NCBI RefSeq assembly: GCF_005877005.1
Contig: NZ_SSNH01000012.1
Coordinates: 27,349-91,348, forward strand
DNA from: Sinomonas susongensis
Lineage (GTDB): Bacteria > Actinomycetota > Actinomycetes > Actinomycetales > Micrococcaceae
Reading direction: 5' to 3'
DNA: 64,000 nucleotides
The notes beneath the pieces are model-generated. The model was not told the DNA's origin, did not search any database, and saw only the letters and a list, made by a program, of their open reading frames with translations. Of the stretch, positions 7,989 to 16,383 are shown one piece after another; positions within the stretch are counted from its first letter, which is position 1; every line of letters begins with the position of its first letter. The position numbers and the translations under genes were made by a program.

Positions 7989-9209
7989 GTGTCCGATCAC
8001 GTCATCGATTTCGAGACCCCCCTCAAGTTCGCCTATTGGGTGCCCAACGTCTCGGGAGGCCTCGTCGTCTCCACGATCGAGCAGCGCACCCACTGGGAGT
8101 TCGAGTACAACCGCAAGCTGGCGCGGACCGCTGAGAACTGCGGCTTCGAATACGCCCTCACGCAGACCCGCTACGGCGCGAGCTACGGCGCGGACAAGCA
8201 GCACGAGGCCACGTCCTTCTCGCTCGCCCTCCTCGGGGCGACCGAGCGGCTCAAGGTCATCGCGGCGGTCCACCCCGGCATGTGGCACCCCGGGGTCCTC
8301 GCGAAGTTCATCATCACGGCAGACCATCTCTCGGGCGGACGCGCGGCCGTGAACATCGTCTCAGGCTGGCTCAAGGACGAGTTCGTGAACTTCGGCCTCG
8401 AGTGGCTCGAGCACGACGAGCGCTACGTCCGCACCGAGGAGTTCATCAACGCGCTCCGCGGGCTGTGGACGGAGCAGGGCTACTCGCAGTCCGGGAAGTA
8501 CTACAACATCAAGGACTTCACGCTGAACCCGGCCCCGGTGAGTGTCGAGGGGCGTCCGCACCCCGAGATCTTCTTCGGTGGCAACTCGACCGCGGCGCAG
8601 GCAGCGGCCGGCCGTACGGCGGACTGGTACTTCTCGAACGGCCGCGACATCGAGGGCTTCAAGGCGAACATCGCCGGCGTGCTCGCCGCAGCTAAGGAAG
8701 GCCGGAAGGCCCCGGCGTCCCCGCGGTTCGGCCTCAACGGCTTCGTCATCGCCCGCGACACCGAGAAGGAAGCCCACGACACCCTCCGCGAGATCATCGA
8801 AAAGGCCCACCGGCCGGCGGTCGAAGGCTTCGCCGCGGCGGTGAAGGAGGCCGGCCAGTCCACGAAGGACGGCAAGGGCATGTGGGAGGACTCGACCTTC
8901 GAGGACCTCGTCCAGTACAACGACGGCTTCCGCACGAAGCTCATCGGCACGCCCGAGCAGATCGCCGAACGCATCGTCGAGTACAAGAAGATCGGCGTCA
9001 ACCTCTTCCTCACCGGCTACCTGCACTTCCAGGAGGAGATCGAGGCGTTCGGCCGCGACGTGCTCCCCATCGTGCGCGAGCTCGAGGCGGACCTCGCCCG
9101 GAAGAACGGCACCGAGCTCAATACCGAGCTCCTCCCCGTGACGAACTTCGACGCCGTCCGGGGCGACGCGGGCCTCGCAGGCGCTGGCGTGGCCGGGGCA
9201 GGCGCCTGA
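7989..9209 (+). CDS. sfnG: FMN-dependent dimethylsulfone monooxygenase SfnG-like (LLM class)
   Basis: A 406-aa luciferase-like flavin monooxygenase. The blocks NIVSGWLKDEFVNFGLEW and LEHDERYVRTEEFI are typical of SfnG, which oxidises dimethyl sulfone to methanesulfinate and formaldehyde using FMNH2. I start at GTG 7989 (VSDHVIDFETPLKFAYW), preceded by AAGGAG with 7-nt spacing; upstream codons belong to the riboswitch. The last 25 residues are a low-complexity Ala/Gly tail. It overlaps metY (TGATG). Reduced FMN likely comes from the reductase at 5.5 kb. Related LLM sulfonate oxygenases (SsuD, MsuD) are the main alternative. Confidence 0.88.
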   Translation: MSDHVIDFETPLKFAYWVPNVSGGLVVSTIEQRTHWEFEYNRKLARTAENCGFEYALTQTRYGASYGADKQHEATSFSLALLGATERLKVIAAVHPGMWHPGVLAKFIITADHLSGGRAAVNIVSGWLKDEFVNFGLEWLEHDERYVRTEEFINALRGLWTEQGYSQSGKYYNIKDFTLNPAPVSVEGRPHPEIFFGGNSTAAQAAAGRTADWYFSNGRDIEGFKANIAGVLAAAKEGRKAPASPRFGLNGFVIARDTEKEAHDTLREIIEKAHRPAVEGFAAAVKEAGQSTKDGKGMWEDSTFEDLVQYNDGFRTKLIGTPEQIAERIVEYKKIGVNLFLTGYLHFQEEIEAFGRDVLPIVRELEADLARKNGTELNTELLPVTNFDAVRGDAGLAGAGVAGAGA

Positions 9210-10582
9210 TGGCCGAGCGCCAGTTCGGCTTCCGCACCAGAGCACTCCACGCAGGCGGCACGCCGGACGCCGAGCACGGTGCGAGGGCCGTGCCGATCTA
9301 CCAGTCGACGTCGTTCGTGTTCAAGGACACCGACGACGCCGCGAACCTCTTCGCGCTCCAGAAGTACGGCAACATCTACTCCCGCATCGGCAACCCGACG
9401 GTCGCCGCCTTCGAGGAACGCATCGCGTCCCTCGAGGGCGGCCTTGGTGCGGTCGCGACGTCGTCAGGCATGGCCGCGGAGTTCATCACGTTCGCCGCTC
9501 TCGCCCAAGCGGGCGACCACATCGTCGCGTCGTCGAAGCTGTACGGCGGCACCATCACGCAGCTCGACGTGACGCTGCGCCGCTTCGGCATCGACACCAC
9601 GTTCGTGGACAGCACGGAAGCCGCAGACTTCAAGGCCGCGCTCCGGGGCAACTCGAAGGCCGTCTACACCGAAGTGGTCGCAAACCCCTCCGGCGACATC
9701 GCCGACCTCCCCGGCCTGGCCGCCGTCGCCCACGAGCACGGCGTCCCGCTCGTGGTCGACTCGACGCTCACTCCCCCGTACCTCCTGCGGCCGATCGAGC
9801 ACGGCGCGGACATCGTGATCCATTCGGCGACCAAGTTCCTCGGCGGCCACGGCACCACACTGGGCGGCGTCGTCGTCGAAAGCGGGACGTTCGACTGGGG
9901 CAACGGCAAGTTCCCGTCCATGACCGAGCCCGTGCCGAGCTATGGGAACGTCTCCTGGTGGGGCAACTTCGGCGAGTACGGCTTCCTCACGAAGCTCCGC
10001 TCGGAGCAGCTGCGCGACATCGGGCCCTCGCTCTCGGCGCAGTCCGCGTTCCAGCTCCTACAGGGTGTGGAGACGCTCCCGCAGCGCATGGACGCCCACC
10101 TCTCGAACGCGCAGCGGGTCGCGGAATGGCTCGACGCGGACGCACGTGTCACCTATGTGAACTACGCCGGCCTGCCGTCGCACCCGCAGCACGGACGCGC
10201 CACCGAGCTCCTGCCGCTCGGCGTCGGCTCGGTGTTCAGCTTCGGGGTCAAGGGCGGCCGCGAGGCCGGCGCCCGCTTCATCGAGGCGCTCCAGCTCGCG
10301 AGCCACCTGGCCAACATCGGCGACGCTCGCACCCTCGTGCTGCACCCCGGATCGACCACGCACCAGCAGCTCTCGTCCGCCCAGCTCGCCGCCGCGGGGG
10401 TGCCCGGGGACCTCATCCGGCTCTCGGTGGGGCTAGAGGATGTCGAGGACATCATCTGGGATCTGGACCAGGCGCTTGCGGCTTCCCAGCAGGCCGAGGA
10501 TCAGTTCGCTGAGCCGACCTACGACGGCGAGGCGTGCGCAGTGCCGGGCGTCGCCGCTGCTTCGAAGGGAGTCGCCGAATGA
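9209..10582 (+). CDS. metY: O-acetylhomoserine aminocarboxypropyltransferase MetY-like
   Basis: PLP enzyme of the Cys/Met metabolism family, 457 aa. It joins O-acetylhomoserine and sulfide (or methanethiol) to give homocysteine or methionine. The PLP lysine is Lys209 in HSATKFLGGHG; GNIYSRIGNPT and SSGMAAEFI are family blocks. The ATG at 9209 overlaps the sfnG stop, so the two are coupled. Its place after a sulfone oxygenase suits assimilation of released sulfur under SAM-riboswitch control. The last 35 residues extend beyond the usual end. Confidence 0.9.
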   Translation: MAERQFGFRTRALHAGGTPDAEHGARAVPIYQSTSFVFKDTDDAANLFALQKYGNIYSRIGNPTVAAFEERIASLEGGLGAVATSSGMAAEFITFAALAQAGDHIVASSKLYGGTITQLDVTLRRFGIDTTFVDSTEAADFKAALRGNSKAVYTEVVANPSGDIADLPGLAAVAHEHGVPLVVDSTLTPPYLLRPIEHGADIVIHSATKFLGGHGTTLGGVVVESGTFDWGNGKFPSMTEPVPSYGNVSWWGNFGEYGFLTKLRSEQLRDIGPSLSAQSAFQLLQGVETLPQRMDAHLSNAQRVAEWLDADARVTYVNYAGLPSHPQHGRATELLPLGVGSVFSFGVKGGREAGARFIEALQLASHLANIGDARTLVLHPGSTTHQQLSSAQLAAAGVPGDLIRLSVGLEDVEDIIWDLDQALAASQQAEDQFAEPTYDGEACAVPGVAAASKGVAE

Positions 10583-11079
10583 GCACTGCAGCCAGCCAGC
10601 GCACGTGGGCAGGGCCTTCCGCCGTCGAGCGCCTCAGCATCCTGCGGGAGACGAAGGTCATCGCGATGGTGGGCGCCTCCGACAAGCCGAGCCGGGCGAG
10701 CTACTTCGTCGCGACGTACCTGCTCTCCTCGACGAAGTACCGCGTCTACTTCGTCAACCCCGTCGTCAAGACGATTCTGGGGCAGCCGGTCTACCCCTCG
10801 CTCGCGGACCTCCCCGAGACCCCGGACCTCGTGGAGGTCTTCCGCAGGCACGACGACCTCCCAGGCGTCCTCGAAGAGGCAAAATCCGTCGGGGCCAAGA
10901 CGATCTGGCTCCAGCTCGGATCGTGGCACGAGGGCGTCGCGGCGGACGCCGAAGCGGCAGGGATCAACGTGGTCATGGACCGCTGCGTCAAGATCGAGCA
11001 CGCCCGGTTCCACGGCGGCCTGCACCTCGCGGGCTTCAACACCGGCGTCATCTCGAGCAGGCGGCAGGTGCTGGCCTAG
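10579..11079 (+). CDS. CoA-binding (YccU-like) domain protein
   Basis: A 166-aa Rossmann-type CoA-binding protein: VIAMVGASDKPSRASY near residue 30, VYFVNPVVKTILGQPVYPSL, then AKTIWLQLGSWHEG. The ATG overlaps the metY stop (ATGA), making it the third gene of the sulfur operon. The family binds CoA, but the role of stand-alone members is not established. A relative of the same fold is encoded at 13.4 kb on the other strand. The stop codon lies inside the terminator hairpin. Confidence 0.85.
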   Translation: MSTAASQRTWAGPSAVERLSILRETKVIAMVGASDKPSRASYFVATYLLSSTKYRVYFVNPVVKTILGQPVYPSLADLPETPDLVEVFRRHDDLPGVLEEAKSVGAKTIWLQLGSWHEGVAADAEAAGINVVMDRCVKIEHARFHGGLHLAGFNTGVISSRRQVLA

Positions 11080-11094
11080 ACGCCAGCACCTGCC
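11063..11094. terminator. Bidirectional hairpin between convergent genes
   Basis: Perfect 12-bp arms GGCAGGTGCTGG (11063-11074) and CCAGCACCTGCC (11083-11094) with an 8-nt loop that contains the stop codon of the CoA-binding gene. No T-tract follows on either side. The next gene ends at 11104 on the opposite strand, so it probably serves both. Confidence 0.6.
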
Positions 11095-11103
11095 TGCCCG
11101 GTT

Positions 11104-12108
11104 TCAGGCCACCCGGCTGGCGGGGGACTGGGTCAGCGTCGGGTCGGTTTCGGCCACGGAGCCGATGACCTCGTCGATCTTGGCCAGCACCGAAGCCTCG
11201 AGCTTGACACCGGCGGCGGCCGCATTCGAAGCGATCTGCTCGGGGCGGCTCGCGCCGACGATGGCGCCGGCGACGTTGGGGTTCTGCAGCACCCACGCCA
11301 CGGCGAGCTGGGCCAAGGTGAGGTCGAGTTCGTCGGCGATCGGCTTCAGGTTCTGCACGGCGGTGAGGATGTCGTCTCGCATCCACCGCGAGATCATGTT
11401 CTTCCCGCCCTTCTCGTCCGTTGCCCGCGATCCCTCAGGCAGGGGCTGGCCCGGCACGTACTTTCCGGTCAGGATGCCCTGGGCGATCGGCGAGAACACT
11501 ATCTGCGAGAGCCCTAGCTCCTCGGAGGTGGGAACGACCTCCCGCTCGATGACGCGCCACAGCATGTTGTACTGAGGCTGGTTTGAGATGAGCTGGAACC
11601 CGAGCTCCGTGGCCAGCTTGTGCCCGGCGCGGATCTGCTCCGCGTTCCACTCGCTCACACCGATGTAGAGCGCCTTGCCCTGACGGACGATGTCGGCGAA
11701 GGCCTGCATCGTCTCCTCGATCGGCGTCTCATAGTCGAACCGGTGCGCCTGGTACAGGTCGACGTAATCGGTGCCGAGCCGCTCGAGCGAACCGTTGATC
11801 GACTCCATGATGTGCTTGCGCGACAGGCCGGTGTCGTTCTTGCCACCGGGGCCGGTAGGCCAGTACACCTTCGTGAAGATCTCGATGCTTTCCCGGCGCT
11901 CGCCCTTGAGGGCGTTGCCCAGCACGGCCTCGGCCGCCGTATTGGCGTAGGCATCGGCCGTGTCGAAGCTCGAGATGCCGGCGTCGAGAGCCGCGTGGAT
12001 GCTCTTGCCGGCGGTCTCGTCGTCGACCTGGGACGCATGCGTGAGCCAGTTTCCGTAGATGATCTCGGAGATCTTGAAGCCCGAGTTGCCAAGGTACCTG
12101 AATTCCAT
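11104..12108 (-). CDS. Aldo/keto reductase (voltage-gated K+ channel beta-like)
   Basis: A 334-aa (alpha/beta)8 NADPH oxidoreductase. Catalytic-tetrad residues are visible in SSFDTADAYAN (Asp, Tyr), TKVYWP (Lys) and YQAHRFD (His); GAIVGASRPEQI is the C-terminal cofactor loop. I start at MEFRYLGNSG because the Shine-Dalgarno-like AGGGGAAG precedes it; an in-frame start 8 codons earlier exists. Its promoter carries the same 19-bp operator as xylA, so it probably belongs to the XylR regulon and may act on xylose or another aldose (inference). Confidence 0.9.
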   Translation of the reverse strand: MEFRYLGNSGFKISEIIYGNWLTHASQVDDETAGKSIHAALDAGISSFDTADAYANTAAEAVLGNALKGERRESIEIFTKVYWPTGPGGKNDTGLSRKHIMESINGSLERLGTDYVDLYQAHRFDYETPIEETMQAFADIVRQGKALYIGVSEWNAEQIRAGHKLATELGFQLISNQPQYNMLWRVIEREVVPTSEELGLSQIVFSPIAQGILTGKYVPGQPLPEGSRATDEKGGKNMISRWMRDDILTAVQNLKPIADELDLTLAQLAVAWVLQNPNVAGAIVGASRPEQIASNAAAAGVKLEASVLAKIDEVIGSVAETDPTLTQSPASRVA

Positions 12109-12146
12109 GGTCTTCCCCTCTCGCACCCACATCGAGTGGGGCGAAT

Positions 12147-12191
12147 TAGTATACCTTCTGAACTATAAGCCTTGGGCCAAGGGACGATCAA
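12147..12191 (-). promoter_or_regulatory. Promoter and XylR-type operator of the aldo/keto reductase gene
   Basis: On the minus strand TTGATC (12186-12191) and TATAGT (12162-12167) are spaced by 18 bp. The -10 overlaps TAGTATACCTTCTGAACTA (12147-12165), a 19-bp element with TAGT/ACTA arms. The xylA promoter has TAGTATGTGTTCTAAACTA in the same position relative to its -10. Placement over the -10 fits repression by steric block. Confidence 0.7.
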
Positions 12192-12203
12192 GGCTTCCGA
12201 GAC

Positions 12204-12971
12204 CTAGAAGACGCTGTACCCGCCGTCGACCGTGAGCACGGAACCCGTCATGAAGCTCGAGGCGGCGCTGGCGAGGAAGACGATCGCCCCGCCCAGCTCT
12301 TCCGGCTCGCCAGCCCGCTGCTGGGGAGTGTCCTCGATCCAGTACCGATGGAACTGCGGGTCGTCGATGGGCGACATGTCCGTGCGCATGTATCCGGGAG
12401 CGAGAGCGTTGACTCGGACGTTGTGCGGGGCCCATTCGGCGGCCAGGCTGCGGGTGAGGTGATGCACTGCGGCCTTGGACGCGTTGTAGGCCGGCTGCCA
12501 CTGAGGGCGGTTCACGATTGCAGCGGACATCGAACCGACATTGATGATGGATCCACCACCGCGGCTGATCATGTGGCGCCCGAACACCTGGCTTGTGATC
12601 CAGAGCCCGTCCACGTTGACGTCCATGACGTGGCGCCATTCCTCGTCGGTCACGTCCACCGCTGCCTTGTGGATGCACACGCCTGCGTTGTTGACCAGGA
12701 TGTCCGCCCGGTCGAATTCCGCGGCGGTCCGTTCAAGCAGTCGCTCGATGTCCTTGCGGGACGTGACGTCGGCGGCGACTCCGATGGACCGGGCCCCTTG
12801 GTCCGTGAGCTCCGAGCTCACCGCTTCGGCCTCGGACGCGCTGCGGCCGACGACGACGACGTTCGCGCCCGCTTCGGACAGCGCCTGGGCGAAGGCACGG
12901 CCGAGCCCCCGCGTGGAACCGGTCACGACGGCCGTCTGGCCGGAGAGGTCGAATCGGTCGAGAACCTTCAT
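12204..12971 (-). CDS. SDR-family oxidoreductase (gluconate 5-dehydrogenase-like)
   Basis: Classical short-chain dehydrogenase, 255 aa. Cofactor motif TGSTRGLGRAF (17-27), NNAG at 94-97, catalytic Ser147, Tyr162 and Lys166 (AYNASKAAV). The C-terminal PQFHRYWIEDTPQQRAGEPE and the general pattern resemble gluconate 5-dehydrogenases and related polyol enzymes, but substrate cannot be fixed. It is on the same strand as the aldo/keto reductase, 96 bp upstream of it, with that gene's own promoter in the gap. An FCD regulator and MFS transporter of gluconate type lie 1-3 kb away. Confidence 0.85.
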   Translation of the reverse strand: MKVLDRFDLSGQTAVVTGSTRGLGRAFAQALSEAGANVVVVGRSASEAEAVSSELTDQGARSIGVAADVTSRKDIERLLERTAAEFDRADILVNNAGVCIHKAAVDVTDEEWRHVMDVNVDGLWITSQVFGRHMISRGGGSIINVGSMSAAIVNRPQWQPAYNASKAAVHHLTRSLAAEWAPHNVRVNALAPGYMRTDMSPIDDPQFHRYWIEDTPQQRAGEPEELGGAIVFLASAASSFMTGSVLTVDGGYSVF

Positions 12972-13010
12972 TGCTGTAGATCGTCTCCTTGTCCCCGGAT
13001 TGGTGGAGCG

Positions 13011-13415
13011 TTATCGCGCGAGTCCGGCCCACCCGAGCGCCTCGCGCTGCCCCTTGGGGAGGGAGGCGACCACGAGATCGTACGAGTCCTCGATCATGTC
13101 GCGCACTGCATCATCGGTGAGCTCGCCGTCAAGCCGGACGGCGTTCCAGTGCTTCTTGTTCATGTGCCATGCGCCGGTGATCTCGGGGTGGACCGCCCGC
13201 AGCCGGACGGCGAGGGCGGGCTCGCACTTGAGCGATATGGAGGGGGGCTGGACGTCGGGCCGCATCGCCGCGAACATCTTGCCCTCGACGGCGGAGCCAA
13301 CCGAGGCGGCGGACCTCACCTTGTAGACGGCGATCTCCGGCCCGAACGGGTAGTCCTCGTAGGCTCCGGCGAAGGAGAGGCAGAGCTCTCTCGCAGCTTC
13401 CGCATGCATGGGCAC
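13011..13415 (-). CDS. MmcQ/YjbR family protein
   Basis: A 134-aa protein of the MmcQ/YjbR (DUF419) fold, with the marks CLSFAGAYEDYPFGPEIAVYKV near the start and HMNKKHWNAVRLDGELTDD in the middle. Members are small double-wing, possibly DNA-binding proteins of unproved role. The start MPMHAEAARE has an alternative Met two codons later. It is the gene upstream of the SDR (39-bp gap) and could share its transcript. Confidence 0.85.
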   Translation of the reverse strand: MPMHAEAARELCLSFAGAYEDYPFGPEIAVYKVRSAASVGSAVEGKMFAAMRPDVQPPSISLKCEPALAVRLRAVHPEITGAWHMNKKHWNAVRLDGELTDDAVRDMIEDSYDLVVASLPKGQREALGWAGLAR

Positions 13416-13441
13416 AGCCTAACGGCGTCGGGGGTGAGGCG

Positions 13442-13879
13442 TCAGGCTTGATGGCGGCGCGCGCGGCGCCAGGCCTCCTGGGCCGGGCACGCGTTCATGA
13501 CGACGTCGAGGCCCGCGGCCTTCGCGCGCTCGGCGGCCGCTTCGTCGATGACCCCAAGCTGGAGCCACACGGCCTTCGCTCCCGCCGCGATGGCCTGGTC
13601 GACGACGTCGCCGACCCGCTGCGAGTTCACGAAGCAGTCCACGACGTCGAGCGGGTGGAGTTCCGCGGGGATGTCGGCGAGTTTCGCGTAGCCCTTCTCG
13701 CCGTGGACCTCCTCGGCGCGCGGGTTCACGGGGATGATCTGCTGGCCGAGGTCGTCGCGCAGGAATTCTGCGACCGAGTAGGCGGCGCGCCATTGGTTCT
13801 GGGTGAGGCCGACGACGGCCCAACGGCCGTGGGTGTCCATGAGGCGTTCGATGACGGCGGGATCGTTGACATGTCCCAT
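13442..13879 (-). CDS. CoA-binding domain protein
   Basis: A 145-aa YccU-like protein: WAVVGLTQNQWRAAYSV, IIPVNPRAEEVHGEKGYAKL, VVDCFVNSQRVGDVVDQAI, AKAVWLQLGVIDEAAA. It has the full CoA-binding Rossmann fold and nothing else. It is a paralogue of the gene at 10.6 kb, with the same motif order. The start is MGHVNDPAVIERL. It is 26 bp upstream of the MmcQ gene on the same strand. Function unknown beyond the fold. Confidence 0.88.
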   Translation of the reverse strand: MGHVNDPAVIERLMDTHGRWAVVGLTQNQWRAAYSVAEFLRDDLGQQIIPVNPRAEEVHGEKGYAKLADIPAELHPLDVVDCFVNSQRVGDVVDQAIAAGAKAVWLQLGVIDEAAAERAKAAGLDVVMNACPAQEAWRRARRHQA

Positions 13880-13924
13880 AGCGCCACTCTACGCCGGGAA
13901 CCGTCCCTCCACGCTGGGACGAGA

Positions 13925-13958
13925 ACGGCGGCACGGCCCCAATGGACCGTGCCGCCGT
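13925..13958 (-). terminator. Terminator downstream of the MFS gene
   Basis: Perfect 12-bp arms ACGGCGGCACGG (13925-13936) and CCGTGCCGCCGT (13947-13958). Read on the minus strand the stem is followed by TTCTCG, a weak T-tract, 27 bp after the MFS stop. It separates the transporter from the CoA-binding gene. Confidence 0.7.
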
Positions 13959-13985
13959 CGAAGGAACCGTTACAGAAGCCTGGTG

Positions 13986-15398
13986 CTAGACCTCGGCGAC
14001 GGCCTTCCCCTCCTGGTCAACGTAGCCGTAGAGCTCCGGGAGGATGAACTTCGCGGCGAGGAAGCCGATGAGGGAGAGGACGGCGACGGCGAGCGTCGCG
14101 CCGACCTTGCCCCACGAGGCGGTCATGATCGGGAACACGAAGGCGCCGAAGAACGAGGCACCCTTCACGAACACGTAGCCGAAGCCGGACGCGGTGGCGC
14201 GGAAGCGGGCCGGGGCGACCATCGAGGTGATGGTCATGCCGTTGGAGGCATCCCAGTAGTGGCCCCACATGAGGGTGCAGGCACCCAGGACGATGAGCCA
14301 CTGGATGTTCGCGCCCAGGGCAAAGGCACCGATCACGAGACCGGCGAAGGCGAGGCCGTAGCCCCACATGGCAACGCCGCGGTGGCCGATCTTGGAGATC
14401 ATCATCGGAGCGGTAAGACCAGAGATCGTCGCGAGGACGTAGATCGCCGCGGTGACGAAGTTGGTGCCCGTGATGTTCGTCGTGTGGCCGCTGCCGGCAA
14501 CGCCGACGCCGGCGGTGACGAGGATGACCGGGAGGTAGAACCCGAACGCCGTGAACTCGGCACCCTGGCAGGCGTTGGAGATCCAGCCGAAGATGGTCGC
14601 GCGGCGCCTGGTCTTGTCAGCCCAGATGACCTTGAGGAAGTCCCCGACCTTGGGCTTCTCCATGACGACGTTCTCGTTCGGGAGCATGTCGAGCGAGTCG
14701 TTGAAGAGGCGCTGGGAGACCTCCTTGGCCTTGACGAACTGGCCGCGCTGGATGAGCGAGAGCGGGGTCTCCGGCAGGTCGAGGCGCGCGAGCAGGAGGA
14801 TGAAGGCCGGGAGCGCGCCGATGGCGAGGGCGACGCGCCACAGGATGGCGTGGTCCATGCCCGTCATGTACATGATCGTGATGACGACGATGGAGAAGAC
14901 CTCGCCGAGGCCGAACATGAACTGCCAGCGGCTGCCCATGACCTCGCGGGCGCCCTTGGTCATGGACTCCATGATGTAGGCGTAGCCGTTGGAGATGTCG
15001 CTGCCGAGCGGGATGCCGATCAGGAACCGGATGATGATCAGGTCCCAGACGTTCGTGGAGAACCCTTGGACCAGCGCGAGCACGATGAAGAGCACCATCG
15101 TGAGGATGAAGACGCGCTTGCGGCCCAATCGGTCGGCAACATAGCCGCCGATCAGCGCACCGATGAGCGCGCCGCCCTGCACGCCGGCCGTCACGAGGCC
15201 GAGCTGGACCGCGGTCGGGTGGTACTCGGCGCTGATGAAGACGAGGACGAACGAGATCGCATACAGATCCCACGCCTCGATGAGGATCGTGGCAATCATC
15301 ATCCAGCCGCCGCGGCGGCTGGACGTGGTGCCGTCCTTGTTCAGAAGGACTTCGGTTGCCTCGTCGGACAACCGTCGGATGGTGGTCTGGTCCATCAT
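13986..15398 (-). CDS. MFS transporter, sugar/acid symporter type
   Basis: A 470-aa major facilitator protein with about 12 membrane segments. The A-loop motif GGYVADRLGRKRVF follows helix 2, and DLPETPLSLIQRGQFVKAKE marks the central loop. I start at the MMDQTT pair: AAAGG precedes it on the minus strand and the longer frame runs through the promoter. The FCD-family regulator is divergent and 199 bp away, with a palindrome between them. Regulator type suggests an organic acid such as gluconate or another sugar acid, which is inference. Confidence 0.88.
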   Translation of the reverse strand: MMDQTTIRRLSDEATEVLLNKDGTTSSRRGGWMMIATILIEAWDLYAISFVLVFISAEYHPTAVQLGLVTAGVQGGALIGALIGGYVADRLGRKRVFILTMVLFIVLALVQGFSTNVWDLIIIRFLIGIPLGSDISNGYAYIMESMTKGAREVMGSRWQFMFGLGEVFSIVVITIMYMTGMDHAILWRVALAIGALPAFILLLARLDLPETPLSLIQRGQFVKAKEVSQRLFNDSLDMLPNENVVMEKPKVGDFLKVIWADKTRRRATIFGWISNACQGAEFTAFGFYLPVILVTAGVGVAGSGHTTNITGTNFVTAAIYVLATISGLTAPMMISKIGHRGVAMWGYGLAFAGLVIGAFALGANIQWLIVLGACTLMWGHYWDASNGMTITSMVAPARFRATASGFGYVFVKGASFFGAFVFPIMTASWGKVGATLAVAVLSLIGFLAAKFILPELYGYVDQEGKAVAEV

Positions 15399-15519
15399 CG
15401 CCTTTCTTGCTGGCAACCGGCGCACGCTGCACCTGCCGGCGAGGCGGTGTGAGTTGACGCCATAGTCACTCCTTGATGGGGGGTGGTTTACATCTGTTTC
15501 TCGTGTCCCAGATGCGTCA

Positions 15520-15532
15520 TAGATCATATCTA
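15520..15532. promoter_or_regulatory. Palindrome between MFS gene and FCD regulator
   Basis: TAGATCATATCTA is a 13-bp perfect inverted repeat in an AT-rich island of the 199-bp divergent gap. Its position suits an operator for the GntR/FCD protein, controlling both directions. The rest of the gap shows nothing else clear. Confidence 0.45.
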
Positions 15533-15597
15533 AAACCGTGACTTGTGCAACAGCTATGATGTAGCAACGCGATCGTCGCTGATCTACAGGAGATTCC

Positions 15598-16368
15598 ATG
15601 CCGGTAGCAGGCCCTCTCAAACCCCCCGGCGGAGCCCTCGCGGGCGGCCTGCATGCCAGGGTGCTCGAGCGCATGGGCTCCGCGATCGCAGACGGGGCTC
15701 TGGCCGAGGGCAGCGTCCTGCAGATCGAGGAGCTCGAGGAGCGTTATGCCGTCTCCCGCTCTGTGGTGCGCGAGGCAGTCCGAGTGCTCGCTTCGATGGG
15801 GCTGGTCGCGATGCGGCGGCGCATCGGCGTCCAGATCCTGCCCACGAGCGAGTGGAACGTCTACGACCCCCAGGTGATCCGCTGGCGGCTCGACTCCTCC
15901 GGACGGTTCGCCCAGCTGCGCTCGCTCACCGAGCTCCGCACCGCCGTCGAGCCGGAGGCCGCGCGGCTCGCCGCCCTCCGCGCACCGCAGGAGCGAGCCG
16001 CTGAGATCCTCGCCCTTGCGGGCGAGCTGTGGGCTGCGGGCCAGGACACGGACGGCGAACGGTTCCTCCAACTGGACATCGAGTTCCATCGCCTCGTGCT
16101 CGCTGCCTCCGGCAACGAGATGTTCACGGCCCTGTACCCCCTCGTGGAAGAGGTCCTCGCGGGCCGGACCCACCACGGGCTCATGCCCGAACGACCGCAC
16201 GCGGAGGCGCTCGAACAGCACATGAACGTGGCAGTCGCGATCCAGCGCTCGGACCCCGATGCGGCGCATGACGCCATGCTGGCGCTCATGAGCCGCACGA
16301 TGTCCGAGGTCAGCGAGCGCTTCGGCGCACTGGGGGGGCCTTCAGCGGAGAAGACCGAGGGGCGCTAG
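15598..16368 (+). CDS. GntR-family regulator with FCD domain
   Basis: A 256-aa FadR-type regulator: winged helix at about 20-85 (LEERYAVSRSVVREAVRVLASMG, written in part), then the all-helical FCD ligand domain 110-240 with the metal-site pattern LDIEFHRLVLAASGNEMF. AGGAG lies 5 nt before the ATG. It shares the linker WNVYDPQ and the segment GLMPERPHAEALEQH with the regulator at 52.1 kb, so the two are paralogues of a gluconate-type subfamily. Likely represses the divergent MFS gene. Confidence 0.9.
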   Translation: MPVAGPLKPPGGALAGGLHARVLERMGSAIADGALAEGSVLQIEELEERYAVSRSVVREAVRVLASMGLVAMRRRIGVQILPTSEWNVYDPQVIRWRLDSSGRFAQLRSLTELRTAVEPEAARLAALRAPQERAAEILALAGELWAAGQDTDGERFLQLDIEFHRLVLAASGNEMFTALYPLVEEVLAGRTHHGLMPERPHAEALEQHMNVAVAIQRSDPDAAHDAMLALMSRTMSEVSERFGALGGPSAEKTEGR

Positions 16369-16383
16369 GCACCAGGCCGACCG

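Noticed and set aside
13803..15452. A 549-codon plus-strand frame over the MFS gene.
   Set aside because: Antisense shadow; the His/Asp/Glu-rich product is typical of reversed membrane-protein codons.
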